The notes under the pieces: model-generated
The model's input: the letters and a program-made list of their open reading frames with translations, nothing else
Told to the model about the DNA's origin: nothing
Databases searched by the model: none
Source: Humibacillus xanthopallidus
Lineage (GTDB): Bacteria > Actinomycetota > Actinomycetes > Actinomycetales > Dermatophilaceae
Assembly: GCF_006716675.1 (NCBI RefSeq)
Contig: NZ_VFPM01000002.1
Location: 310,001-374,000 of the forward strand
Length of the DNA: 64,000 bases
Reading direction: 5' to 3'
Part shown: positions 1-8,327 of the stretch, in pieces
How the letters are laid out: every line of letters begins with the position of its first letter
Numbering within the stretch: position 1 is the stretch's first letter
Program-made: the position numbers and the translations under genes

Positions 1-320
1 TGGGCGAGGTTGACCTCGAACGCGGCGACCTCGTGTCCCGTCAGTGCTACTCGAGCCAAGACGTTGCACGGGGCCAGGCGTAGGGCGAGCTTGTTCGATT
101 GGTGCACCATCACCGCGTCGTCGATGTCCAGCTCTAGCTCTGCGGCCAGTGCTGTGGCCGCGGCTATCGCGCGGGGAACGAGCTGCGCCTCCACAACATG
201 GATTCTCGCACTGGCCCGAAAATCGGCATCCGGTAGCGCCCACGCGCCCAGCAGGCGGCGGTATGACGCGGGCCTGGTCAGGTGATGAGGCGTTCGATCC
301 AATATCGGTTCCTGCGGCAC
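1..320 (-). CDS. Phosphotransferase (APH-like) family protein, N-terminal part
   Basis: The reading frame is open on the minus strand from a GTG at 318-320 to the window edge, giving about 106 residues of an N-terminus; the rest lies outside. The segment with NKLALRLAPCNVLARVA followed by FEVNLA resembles the first lobe of aminoglycoside-phosphotransferase-like proteins of actinobacteria, where a nucleotide-binding beta sheet carries such residues. The catalytic loop (HGD...N) would be beyond the edge, so activity cannot be judged. No Shine-Dalgarno sequence precedes the GTG; a TTG at 301-303 is the alternative start. It lies 121 bases downstream of the collagen-like gene on the same strand. 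The substrate is unknown, and the family is inferred from this fragment only. Confidence 0.55.
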   Translation of the reverse strand, partial: MPQEPILDRTPHHLTRPASYRRLLGAWALPDADFRASARIHVVEAQLVPRAIAAATALAAELELDIDDAVMVHQSNKLALRLAPCNVLARVALTGHEVAAFEVNLA

Positions 321-441
321 TGTCGCGGTGGTCGTGTCTATTGACTTCGAGTGCGATCTGTGGCTTGGCTGGGGGCCGAAGGATCCTGCCGGGGTGCACG
401 CTAACTTCAGCACCCAGATGGGGTCAGCGTGGACTGAGCGT

Positions 442-1371
442 TCAGTGGACCGTGATGATGGGGGTGGCGTGTGTCCACTCGAATTGAACGTTTACCTTGA
501 AGCTCGGCACAGGCTTCTGGCTGTTCGGCACGGCCGGGTCGTAACAGACAGCGTTGACGCGCAGTGGTCCTCCGACGTAGGTACCGACATTCGACAACGT
601 CAACGGGGGCTCTTGGCCGGGCGGTGGTTGGTCGATAAGCCAGTTCGCGAAGATCCCGTTGCCTACGCCGACCCATAGCCAACTGTTCGCGCATCCGCTG
701 AAGTCGCCGCTCAGGCTGGCCCATAGGCCTTTCACGCTCGCGCGGGGCTCGATCTGTTGCGTCGAATCCTTGACAACATACGAGTCGCCGTTGGCCACCC
801 AGGAGATCTCCCAATTGGCGATCTCCACAGGCATCCTCCCGTTCTCGCCGTCCTGCCCGGGCGGCCCCTGCGGTCCTTGCGGGCCGGGTTCACCTGGCAG
901 GCCCTGGTCACCCTTCAAACCAACGGGGCCCGGGATGCCCTGAGAGCCCGTTGCTCCGGTCTGCCCCGGTTCGCCTTTCAGTGAGGCAAGGAAGTCTTCG
1001 GCGCTGCCTGTGTTTCCCCCCTGCAACCAGAGCGCATATGCGGAGATTCCAGGGGGGCCCGGCTCCCCAGCGACGCCCGCGGCGCCGGGATCGCCGGGCA
1101 CCCCTTGCTCGCCCTGCGGGCCCACCGGTCCGCCAGGCCCGGGGTCACCTCGTTCGCCTTTCTGGTTCCAGTGGAGGAGTTGCTCCTTGGCGGAGCAGGT
1201 CTGACCAGCGTCGGTGTCGATCACGCGAAGAGCGCCGCCCGGTTTTGAGTAGCAGGCACTGATGATGCCGCTTCCCTCGCTCGGAACCTGCGCAAAGGCG
1301 ACTCCGGCGCCCAACATAAGGACGGCTCCCCCCAATCCGGCGACCACTATCCGTCGACGTGCTCGTTTCAT
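442..1371 (-). CDS. Secreted collagen-like (G-X-Y repeat) protein
   Basis: This 309-residue protein has an Arg-rich N-terminus and a hydrophobic signal peptide ending near AFA (about residue 27). A Cys-containing head (ISACYSKPGGALRVID) follows. Two runs of Gly-X-Y triplets, about residues 72-108 and 133-178, are split by a non-collagen insert (about 109-132). A C-terminal domain of about 130 residues with several Cys and Trp ends the protein. The triplets predict a trimeric collagen-like rod outside the cell, with the ends as trimerisation or binding domains. The ATG at 1371 was chosen because GGGGGAGG lies just upstream; a start at 1404 is less likely. Role in adhesion or surface structure is inferred from bacterial collagen-like proteins. 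Reading of the repeat is very sure, function is not. Confidence 0.85.
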   Translation of the reverse strand: MKRARRRIVVAGLGGAVLMLGAGVAFAQVPSEGSGIISACYSKPGGALRVIDTDAGQTCSAKEQLLHWNQKGERGDPGPGGPVGPQGEQGVPGDPGAAGVAGEPGPPGISAYALWLQGGNTGSAEDFLASLKGEPGQTGATGSQGIPGPVGLKGDQGLPGEPGPQGPQGPPGQDGENGRMPVEIANWEISWVANGDSYVVKDSTQQIEPRASVKGLWASLSGDFSGCANSWLWVGVGNGIFANWLIDQPPPGQEPPLTLSNVGTYVGGPLRVNAVCYDPAVPNSQKPVPSFKVNVQFEWTHATPIITVH

Positions 1372-1571
1372 TGAGACCTCCCCCGTTCCTTGAAGCACCG
1401 ACACCGCCCTCGGTGTCGCCTAGCTACAACGATCGCACCGCCATCGAGAGCAGTAAGGGCCCTAAGTCCCTATTTAGGGGCAGAACGTCGTTGAGCCCGC
1501 GCACGTGCGATCTCGTCGTTCGAGGTGCTGCCCACCCGGCGGTCGCCGGGCTCGACAGCCGCGGCGACAAG

Positions 1572-2475
1572 ATGAACGTGCGCTCAAACCCGAACGACCG
1601 CGACGATTCCCCGAACGATTCGGGATCGCGCGACCAGCGCCCTTGGTGGAAGGGAAAGCGAGTCCTCATCCCCGGCCGGGGTCCTCGCCGTGGCGCCCAT
1701 TGGGTCAACGATCAACCAGAACGGCACTGACGTGGGGCCTTCGGGCACGGCCCCTTCGCCCAGCGTGACCGTGGAAAGATCATCCGCGTCCGAGACGGCC
1801 GCCGCTCCTGATCCGACGTCAGCGCATGAGGAGACGCCCGAGGACACATCGACACCGGAGCCGGTGTCCTTCGCCGGCGACTACGACGGAGCATTCGGGT
1901 CCTTCACGGTCGTCAAGAAGTCCGGGCACGGCGACGCCGTTGTGAAACCGCGAGCCGGCTTGAAGGGTGCATCCTGACCCCCACTCATCGTGGTTCCAGG
2001 AACTCTGCCATCCATTCGCTCGACAGCGGCAACCAGGACCTGGACCTGCTGGTCGACGACACTGGTCGGTACAGCGGCACGACGTTCATCGGTGAGGGAC
2101 TCAACGACGAGACTCCCACCAAGCTGAAGATCGAGGCAGACGTCAGCTGGACGATCGCCGTGCAGCCCGCGTCTAAGGCTCCCAAGTTCCAGTAAGAACG
2201 CGGAGAAGGGCGACGCGGTTCTGCTCTACGAGGTCGCTGCCAGCGACCTGCACTTCACGCACCCCGGCGACCACAACTTCGCGGTGAAGTCCGTCGGCAA
2301 CGGCGATCTCATCTTGGTCAACGAAATCGGCAGATACAAGGGGGTCGTCCCGGTGACGGACGGGCCGAGCGTCGTCGTCATCACGGCCGACGGAGCCTGG
2401 AGCTCCGATCGTCAGTGGCCGCTCCATTCCATCTCCCGCCCCAACGGTCAAGGACATCTCGCGCGGACATTCTGA
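1572..2475 (+). pseudogene. Broken gene for a membrane-anchored or secreted repeat protein
   Basis: One protein can be followed across three shifts of frame. An ATG at 1572 opens a charged N-terminus ending RPWWKGKRVLIPG, then the frame moves near 1680 into a hydrophobic stretch and a Ser/Thr/Pro-rich linker. It moves again near 1970 and once more near 2193, where skipping one base joins SKAPKFQ to KNAEKGDAV. Two similar beta-rich repeats are visible: one around 1983-2140 (SLDSGNQDLDLLV, then TGRYSGTT) and one around 2270-2400 (GDHNFAVKSVGNGDLILV, then IGRYKGVV). The layout, a cytoplasmic tail, one membrane segment and repeats outside, resembles a family of actinobacterial proteins of unknown function. 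Three frameshifts in about 0.9 kb suggest decay; base errors are the alternative. Boundaries are approximate. Confidence 0.6.
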
Positions 2476-2649
2476 GCTCCCGCAGACGGGAAGGTCAGCT
2501 CGCGGCGGATCGATGCTGCGTCCATTAGGGCGCTACGCGACGAAGTGAGGCAGGGGTGTGATCTGGGCGGTACGCCCCGCGACGGCCTTGATGCGGACTT
2601 TCCCGGAGGGCCTGCTCCAGGCACTGAGTGGCCTTGTGTTAGCTCCTTA

Positions 2650-2730
2650 CGATCCGGAGCACGTGCTTGGGGTCGGTCCCGCTCGCTCTTTGATCTCATC
2701 GGGATACTTCTGCGGTGTCGGCTTAATCCA
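2650..2730 (-). mobile_element. Possible remnant of an IS3-type transposase OrfA
   Basis: On the minus strand, codons from 2727 down to 2680 read IKPTPQKYPDEIKERA. The KYPDEIKERA part closely resembles the start of IS3-family OrfA proteins. The frame then loses similarity and meets a stop at about 2649. No terminal inverted repeats or OrfB were recognised. The stretch 2476-2973 otherwise contains no gene I can support. The match is short, so chance similarity remains possible. Confidence 0.3.
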
Positions 2731-2973
2731 GATCCTTCCGGGTCATCAGCCGCCACGAAACCAGGGTGGATCACTGTGCGGGCTCGCAGTGGTGCGGTCC
2801 ACACCCATCCATTCGGCCTATACCGCGACACCTGTCGGGGTGTATAGATATGCCGAGGGGCGCACTCTGCGCCAGGTGGCTGATCCGGGGGGATTCCACA
2901 GCCCGCGCTTCGGCAGACATTCAACGCCGGGGAGTTCCTTGCTCGATCCAGGCACACTTACAGGGAGAATTGC

Positions 2974-3462
2974 ATGCTCAAGCGAATATTCGTAGCACTG
3001 GCCCTGATGGCTTTCGCAGTCGTCGGCCTCTCGTTCAGCGCGGCCAACGCCGCCAGCGCCGTCAATGCGACGAAATGCGGGGTGAGTGACCGCTCCGACG
3101 TGCAGGTCAACAGGAAGACCGACACGGTCACCGTCCGCGGCGACACCAGCACAACTGGCAACAACTTCTACTGCTACACCAACATCCCGGTCACCGCCGG
3201 TGACACCGTCACCTTCGACTTCCTCGGCACCTGCGGCGGGGGCACCCCTCGGGTGTACCTCCAGTTCGACGGTGGCGCGTCGGCCGGCGAGAACACCTTC
3301 GACAGCGGAACGTGCACGCAGCTGACGTCCAACACCGGCACCGTCACCTACACGATCACGAAGAGCGGCACCATCACGGCGTTCGCCGAGATCCACGACA
3401 GTGACAACGGTCAGACGACGTACTCGAACCTCGTCATCGCCGGCACCCAGATCAACTTCTAG
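2974..3462 (+). CDS. Small secreted protein of unknown function
   Basis: The 162-residue product starts with a clear Sec signal peptide (MLKRIF, a hydrophobic core, then SAANA and cleavage near residue 25-27). The mature part is rich in Thr, Gly and Asn, with alternating short hydrophobic stretches typical of a beta sandwich. It contains four Cys (GVSD region, FYCYT, GTCGGG, SGTCTQ) that could form two disulfides outside the cell. GGGAGA lies about seven bases upstream of the ATG. No family was recognised. It stands alone, with a terminator-like hairpin at 3482-3509. A secreted structural or carbohydrate-binding role is possible, but nothing shows it directly. Confidence 0.75.
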   Translation: MLKRIFVALALMAFAVVGLSFSAANAASAVNATKCGVSDRSDVQVNRKTDTVTVRGDTSTTGNNFYCYTNIPVTAGDTVTFDFLGTCGGGTPRVYLQFDGGASAGENTFDSGTCTQLTSNTGTVTYTITKSGTITAFAEIHDSDNGQTTYSNLVIAGTQINF

Positions 3463-3481
3463 GCACACCCGAGCACATGCG

Positions 3482-3509
3482 ACGGGCGGAACCTTTGGGT
3501 CCCGCCCGT
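3482..3509 (+). terminator. Terminator-like hairpin after the secreted protein gene
   Basis: ACGGGCGG pairs with CCGCCCGT, and ACC pairs with GGT across one mismatch, with TTTG as the loop. It lies 20 bases after the stop codon. There is no long T run, as is usual in GC-rich actinobacteria. Confidence 0.5.
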
Positions 3510-3638
3510 TCGGCTTCCGGTAGGGGACAGCCCGCGTGTGGGTGAACACGTACGCCCGACAGGCGGCGGTTGGACGCAACCGGGGTGCATCGATCGCGGT
3601 GGTAGCGGCGACCGACGCCGTCGATGAACTCAGGCAGT

Positions 3639-4082
3639 TCATGTCAGGAGTTCAGTCAACCTCTGCAGTGAATCCGTCCAGCCGGCCCGATGCAAGGCCA
3701 ACCGCGCGTCGGTCGCGAACGGGCTTTGCCGCAGTGACACCCGGGTCCCGCTGCCCTCCGCTTCGAGAAACAGTCTGACGACCGTCTCCACGTCATCGGG
3801 ATCGGGATCTTCCCACCGGAAGGTGTAGGCGAGTCGGGTGGGTGCGTCGATCTCGAGGAACTCCCCTACGAGGTGGAACAGTTCACCGTCGGGTGGCTGC
3901 ATCCCCAAGCGATATCCGCCACCGACCTTCAGGTCGATCCAAATCACGGGTGTGGTGAAGCCTGATGGGCCCCACCACTTCGGGAGCTCGGCAGGATCGG
4001 TGAGTGCCGTGAAGACGCGATCGGCCGATGCGCCCAAGGCGCACGTCAACTCCAGCACCAAGGGCCTCGACGTGTCGCTCAC
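3639..4082 (-). CDS. AHSA1-like SRPBCC domain protein
   Basis: The 147-residue product fits a single activator-of-Hsp90-homologue-1-like domain of the START/SRPBCC superfamily. It begins with an ASADRVFTALTDPAELPKWWGP segment and continues with GGGYRLGM and LAYTFRWEDPD, all usual for the fold. These proteins form a hydrophobic ligand pocket, but the ligand or reaction is generally unknown. The GTG at 4082 is preceded by GGGAGG at eight-base spacing. It is a single gene between the secreted protein and a divergent acetyltransferase gene. The length is normal for the family and no part is missing. Confidence 0.8.
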   Translation of the reverse strand: MSDTSRPLVLELTCALGASADRVFTALTDPAELPKWWGPSGFTTPVIWIDLKVGGGYRLGMQPPDGELFHLVGEFLEIDAPTRLAYTFRWEDPDPDDVETVVRLFLEAEGSGTRVSLRQSPFATDARLALHRAGWTDSLQRLTELLT

Positions 4083-4209
4083 GTATCAAGCCTCCCACCG
4101 AACGTCGCGCAGGGCGCGGGGCGTGCCCGAGGACTTCGCGGCGGTGAGACGCCTCGACGAGGACACGGATTGACTGTCACGGCATGGTCACTGGCGGCGG
4201 CCCCGCCAC

Positions 4210-4215
4210 TAGTCT
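4210..4215 (+). promoter_or_regulatory. -10 element of a probable leaderless transcript
   Basis: TAGTCT lies exactly 12 to 7 bases before the GTG at 4222, and no Shine-Dalgarno sequence is present. This spacing puts transcription start on the start codon. Confidence 0.5.
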
Positions 4216-4221
4216 CGCGGT

Positions 4222-4815
4222 GTGTCTGAGTTCACCTGGCGATCAGCGAATGACGCGACGAGTGAGGACGTCGAGGCGGTGTTCGAGGCCGGGGGCGCCC
4301 GCAAGTGCCGCTGCCAGGCGCTCAAGGTCCCTGGCTGGATCTGGCGCGACACGACCCAGCAGGAGCGCGACACCGCCCTGCTGGAGCAGGCCGGGTGCGG
4401 CACGAGCGGCCCCACTTCCGGGCTGCTCGGGTACGTCGACGGCGAGCCGGCCGGCTGGGTCGCGGTCGAGCCGCGGGAGAACTACCCGAGGATCTGGGCC
4501 CGCCAGAAAGCGTGGATGCGGATGGACCCCGACCTCGAGGACGTCTGGTCGGTCAGCTGCTTCGTCGTGCGGAAGGGCTTCCGGCGACAGGGACTCATGT
4601 ACGAGCTCGCCGCCGCGACCGTGGTGTACGGCAGACAGGTCGGCGCTCGCGTCCTCGAGGGCTACCCGACCGAGCCGCCGCCCGGGAAGACCGTGATCTG
4701 GGACGAGGCGTCGGTCGGGCTGCTGCAGGTCTTCCTCGACGCCGGCTACGAGGTCGAGGCTTCGCCCACCCTGCGCCGCAGGGTGGTGCGACACCGACTC
4801 GGCGCCTCGCTTTGA
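4222..4815 (+). CDS. GNAT-like N-acetyltransferase
   Basis: The 197-residue protein has GNAT features. There is a substrate-side segment GYVDGEPAGWVAVEPR, then VWSVSCFVVRKGFRRQGLMYELAAATVVYGRQVGA, where the R-x-x-G-x-x pattern (FRRQGL) is the acetyl-CoA pyrophosphate loop. It ends with a Y-E-V segment typical of the last strands. It should transfer an acetyl group to an amine, acceptor unknown. A Cys-rich stretch (RKCRCQALKVPGW) near residues 27-39 is similar to a subgroup of small GNAT proteins from actinobacteria. The GTG start is supported by a -10 box at leaderless spacing. It stands alone. Confidence 0.75.
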   Translation: MSEFTWRSANDATSEDVEAVFEAGGARKCRCQALKVPGWIWRDTTQQERDTALLEQAGCGTSGPTSGLLGYVDGEPAGWVAVEPRENYPRIWARQKAWMRMDPDLEDVWSVSCFVVRKGFRRQGLMYELAAATVVYGRQVGARVLEGYPTEPPPGKTVIWDEASVGLLQVFLDAGYEVEASPTLRRRVVRHRLGASL

Positions 4816-4924
4816 CGCTCGGTTCCGTCCCAGCCCAAGCGCAGTAGTCGTTTCTGCGCCTATCGCTCTACGCGGCGGTGTGACGCAGGCCTGGGCCGCG
4901 CAAGTCATCCCAGTAGGGTGCCGC

Positions 4925-5221
4925 TCAGGCAGGATCCGCACTGCCGGCGAGGACCTGCATGACCACCAAGGTCGGCTCAGCCGTGAAGCGGCGGAACAAC
5001 GCAGGAGCAGCAGGCGGTTCAGGCGATGCCCTCATCGCATCGAGCGCCGCACGATCTCGCCAAAGCGAGTGAATCGCCCAATGCCATTGTCCGTCTCCAA
5101 GCAGTCGAGTCTCGAGTAGCCCGTCCGGAAGACCGCCGGCCAGCAGGTTCTCGAAGTCTGCCGTCAGGTCGTGGGCCTGACCTTGATCCACGTCGGCGGA
5201 CACCATTGTCAGGATGTTCAT
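4925..5221 (-). CDS. Antibiotic-biosynthesis-monooxygenase-like (ABM fold) protein
   Basis: Read from the ATG at 5221 this is a 98-residue protein that begins MNILTMVSADVD, as ABM-domain proteins often do, then carries an amphipathic helix, a WHWAIHSLWRDRAALDAMRASPE segment and a final strand (TLVVMQVLAG). ABM proteins are small dimeric ferredoxin-like folds. Some oxidise polyketides or degrade haem, many have no known role. The frame stays open to 5485, but the added 88 residues look non-coding, so the short form is preferred even though no ribosome-binding site is clear. It is divergent from the acetoacetate-decarboxylase-like gene. Confidence 0.55.
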   Translation of the reverse strand: MNILTMVSADVDQGQAHDLTADFENLLAGGLPDGLLETRLLGDGQWHWAIHSLWRDRAALDAMRASPEPPAAPALFRRFTAEPTLVVMQVLAGSADPA

Positions 5222-5483
5222 GAGGCCAAGGATCCGGTGCAGCACGTGCCGTTGCACAGTCCTCGTTCTCGGCACGATTGAGGGCGCCATCTGTGGCATC
5301 TGAGGGGCGTGTCCGGGGTCACCGGCATGACTCGGACCAGCGGTCGCCCGAGCCATCGGCAAACCACGCAACACCACGCGCCCGGCAGCGCGGCGGTAGG
5401 TCTCATGCTCGGGACCAAGGACTCTGGCGTTCCTGCTGCCCGGTGGCGTCGTCTGGGAATGACCACCTAGGAACGGGGGAGTC

Positions 5484-6425
5484 ATGCGCAGATGGGAGGG
5501 CTGGACCCGGTCCGGCCGCGACGCGACGTTCTTCGACTGGGCTGGGGAACGACCCGTCGCCGAGTTTCGCGGGCGCGTGGTCAGGGGGCCGACGGCGATC
5601 CACCGGATTGCTGCGTTCCAGACGTTGCACCTGGCGGCATTCGACCCGGTCCGTGCCGCGATCCCGACCGGCGACCTGCGCCCGGTGCGTTGGTTCGACG
5701 GTCGCGCTGTCGTCTTCGTCTCTGCGATGCGCCACCAGGACGTGACGGCGAGCTACGACGGGGGTGAACCGTACATTGCCCCGCCCTACGGCGAGGTCAG
5801 CGTGGGCGTGATCGTCAGTCGGCGGCCCGCACCACGCGGCCTGCCGGTTTTTGGCCGCAGTGTCCGCGGCTTCGTGCTGCACATGCCGGTGACCACGGCC
5901 ATCGCAGCCGAGAGCGGTCGGCTGCTCCTCGGATACCCGAAGTTCGTGTCCGACATGGACTTCGTCGACGAGCCGGCCCGCCGGTCCGTCACCGTCTCAG
6001 AGTCCGGCCGCGAGATCCTGACGGTGCGGGTAATGCCCTCAGGGCGCGTGACGACGAACCGGGCCCCGGTGATCATGTACTCCGTGCTCGACGGTCAGCT
6101 TCTAGAAAGCACTGTCCGATTCTTCGGCCACCGGCAGACGATGATGGGCTCTGCGAGTGGCCACCTCGCGTTCGGGGACCACCCGGTCGGCGACGAGTTG
6201 CGCGGACTGAGGATCGACACCAGCCCGATCATGGCGGCTAGCTACCTCGATGCCCGGATGCTGTTCGGCGCAGGCATCCCCGTGGGAACCGGCCACCCGT
6301 ACCGCGGATACGTCGGGCAGGAGCCAGAACGAGGTCGGTACACAGTGGCCTACCCCGACACGCCGCCACTGAACCAGTACACGGTGCCACTCGACATGCA
6401 ATCGTCAGTGCACGGGCCAGTGTGA
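5484..6425 (+). CDS. Acetoacetate decarboxylase family protein
   Basis: The 313-residue protein fits the acetoacetate-decarboxylase-like superfamily: an early strand pair, the segment GEVSVGVIVSR, and RLLLGYPKFVSDMDF, where the Lys of GYPKF matches the position of the Schiff-base Lys in true decarboxylases. It has the extended length of this group. The reaction here may be decarboxylation of a beta-keto acid or a related Schiff-base chemistry; the substrate cannot be told from sequence. ACGGGGGAG precedes the ATG at close spacing. It stands alone downstream of a divergent ABM-like gene, and a long gene-free stretch follows it. Confidence 0.75.
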   Translation: MRRWEGWTRSGRDATFFDWAGERPVAEFRGRVVRGPTAIHRIAAFQTLHLAAFDPVRAAIPTGDLRPVRWFDGRAVVFVSAMRHQDVTASYDGGEPYIAPPYGEVSVGVIVSRRPAPRGLPVFGRSVRGFVLHMPVTTAIAAESGRLLLGYPKFVSDMDFVDEPARRSVTVSESGREILTVRVMPSGRVTTNRAPVIMYSVLDGQLLESTVRFFGHRQTMMGSASGHLAFGDHPVGDELRGLRIDTSPIMAASYLDARMLFGAGIPVGTGHPYRGYVGQEPERGRYTVAYPDTPPLNQYTVPLDMQSSVHGPV

Positions 6426-7294
6426 CGGCGAAGGATTTCGCAACGCGCCCGGGAGTGCGATAGCGGCATGGCAGATCGCGCCCGCCGGCCGATCCCGCTC
6501 TTCTCGGCGGAATCGTCATAGCGGGTCCGGTCGACAGGCGGCGAAACGACGCGGTTATCGGGTCTAGTGTCACCAGTCACCCTCAACGTCGTTCAATGGA
6601 GATGGACGCCCTGACTGTCGGCTCGAGCGTCGAAGGGGTCGCTGCGCTGACTCTCAGCGTTCCGGCCTTTTGTGCTCGCCGAGCGGAGCGGCGCACTCGA
6701 GAGCGACCCGACGTCCAGTGGGTGTTTGGTGGCGCCGGTTTGGCAATCTCCACGTTGGCAACGCGGGGACGGACACGGCCAGGGCAATGGCCGTTGACGT
6801 GAACCAAGCTCTGGCGACATCCAAGACGCAGGCAGACCACGCGATCTGGCCCGGGAGGAAAGCACCACCTTCGCCGTCTTAGACGTGCCCGGGAAGGTTG
6901 GGACGGCTTCGCCCACGTCTCCATGTCCTAGGAAACCGATCGGGTCACCGCCAAGTCGACAGGCCAACGGTGGAGCGCTGATGGTTGGACCCCGGAAGTT
7001 AGGTGCAGCCCGGTCACGGCCCTTGCGTCGGGTCACGCTGGCCTGACCGAAAGGGAAGTCTCCCCGCCGGACATGATGTGATGGCGATGATCCAGCGCAG
7101 CTACGGAGTGGTCGACGCCCTTATCGACGCGGCGATACATACCACCTCCGCGCTGCCGCCGCGCTGCTTCGATTGCAGCTCGACACCCCTTTCTGGGCTT
7201 CGGCGGGGTAGGTGGAGCTCGGGTCCTCGGCCACGCCATTTCACCGCTGCCGCCCTGCATCGGGCCGTCCTCGGCAGTCGATTATGTGGCAACG
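6426..7294. other. Gene-free stretch of about 870 bases
   Basis: Open frames here on both strands lack a domain, a plausible start site and the third-position GC bias of the neighbouring genes. No tRNA-like fold, terminal repeat or conserved motif was recognised. It may be the remains of decayed genes, but I cannot name any. Confidence 0.5.
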
Positions 7295-8104
7295 TCACCT
7301 CCCGATGACCCCACTGGCAATAACGCCCACCGCGGCCACACACGCAGTAACTGCGCTTTCGACAGACGTGTTCAGGAACGAACTCGCCGCCCGGTTGAGA
7401 ATCGTCGGTTCACCTGCACCGACAGTCTCCGCGACTCCCGGTGATCGCTCTGGAAGGGGCTCGGACAGGGGGAGCGTCCACGATCCCAAGAGCAGCTCAG
7501 TCGCCTGAGACCGTAGACCGCTAACAGCCTCCGGACTGGGGGCTTGGATCAGCTGAATCTCCGCCTCACCAAGACGGTGCGCGAGGTACTGGTGGTGGCT
7601 CCGCGACCTGTCTCGGGCAACTGAAGTACCCGCCATGCGGCCGGCAAGCATCCCACTCGTGAGGATCCGTTCTAGGTCTGGAAGCACCGCCACGAGGTAG
7701 GCGCGGTCCTCCACTGTCAGCACTGCCCGGTCACGCAACCGGTTCAATACCGCGGAGGCGTAATAGTCGAGTGCGGGACTGGGCCAGAGGCGTAGCGAAA
7801 CCTGGCGCCATTGCAGTAGAACGAGGAACGTCAGCGCGGCGATGAAAGCCACTGCCAACGCGTACTGAACATCCGACAGCTCAGACCCGAACGTGCTCAC
7901 AGTCCAGGTCAGCAGGGCGGCGACCACGACAGGCACGAGCGCGGACCAGAGATACAGGCGCCCGTAACGGGCTGTGCGCCGTGCAGCCAGTGTCGCCTCC
8001 GTCGGCTGCCCAGCAGGCGCCCAACGTTCTAGTTCCTCGCGGCTGGGATAGCGGAAACCACGAGGTCTGCGACCGCTTGAGGGGCCAGGTGCCGCCTGAA
8101 CCAT
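7295..8104 (-). CDS. Membrane protein of unknown function
   Basis: The 269-residue protein starts at the ATG at 8104, which has a -10 box (CATTAT) at leaderless spacing. A basic N-terminus with FRYPSREELERWAP is followed by two adjacent membrane helices (about residues 49-72 and 80-98, LYLWSALVPVVVAALL and ALAVAFIAALTFLVLL). A cytoplasmic-looking helical region of about 130 residues follows, and a last hydrophobic helix closes the C-terminus (VTACVAAVGVIASGVIG). No known domain was recognised. The frame continues upstream to 8329, but that part overlaps the promoter region of PPK2 and is not likely to be translated. It is divergent from PPK2 with no shared operon. Confidence 0.6.
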   Translation of the reverse strand: MVQAAPGPSSGRRPRGFRYPSREELERWAPAGQPTEATLAARRTARYGRLYLWSALVPVVVAALLTWTVSTFGSELSDVQYALAVAFIAALTFLVLLQWRQVSLRLWPSPALDYYASAVLNRLRDRAVLTVEDRAYLVAVLPDLERILTSGMLAGRMAGTSVARDRSRSHHQYLAHRLGEAEIQLIQAPSPEAVSGLRSQATELLLGSWTLPLSEPLPERSPGVAETVGAGEPTILNRAASSFLNTSVESAVTACVAAVGVIASGVIGR

Positions 8105-8110
8105 GTTCAC

Positions 8111-8116
8111 ATAATG
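8111..8116 (-). promoter_or_regulatory. -10 element of a probable leaderless transcript
   Basis: CATTAT on the minus strand is exactly 12 to 7 bases before the ATG at 8104. It decides that start over the longer open frame. Confidence 0.45.
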
Positions 8117-8327
8117 GCGCGCGTTCGCCCACCCCGAGCGCTTTTTGCGTCCCGCGAACCCTAGGGCGTTTCGCGGCGATAGGACGCGGGTGTAGGCCCG
8201 GCAGAAGCCGCCACTACGTCCCCTGGTCGCATAGGGAACCCGTCGACACGGACTGGGCCCCTGGGGTGTCGATCTCACCTCACCTGAAAGGTGTCCCGGA
8301 TCCCAGTCCTCACGCTGGAATGGGGTC

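Noticed and set aside
442..1262. Forward-strand open frames rich in Gly and Pro across the collagen-like gene
   Set aside because: They mirror the G-X-Y codons on the other strand and have no start site or domain of their own.
1440..1480. DosR-like site with GGGACTTAGGGCCC on the minus strand upstream of the collagen-like gene
   Set aside because: Only one partial match and no second half-site; too weak to list as a feature.
5222..5485. N-terminal extension of the ABM-like protein
   Set aside because: The added residues are Pro/Arg/His-rich without fold signals, and ABM proteins normally start at the MNILT-type strand.
6583..7036. Minus-strand frames of 113 and 147 codons
   Set aside because: No domain, no ribosome-binding or leaderless promoter, and no third-position GC bias. 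I treated the stretch as non-coding.
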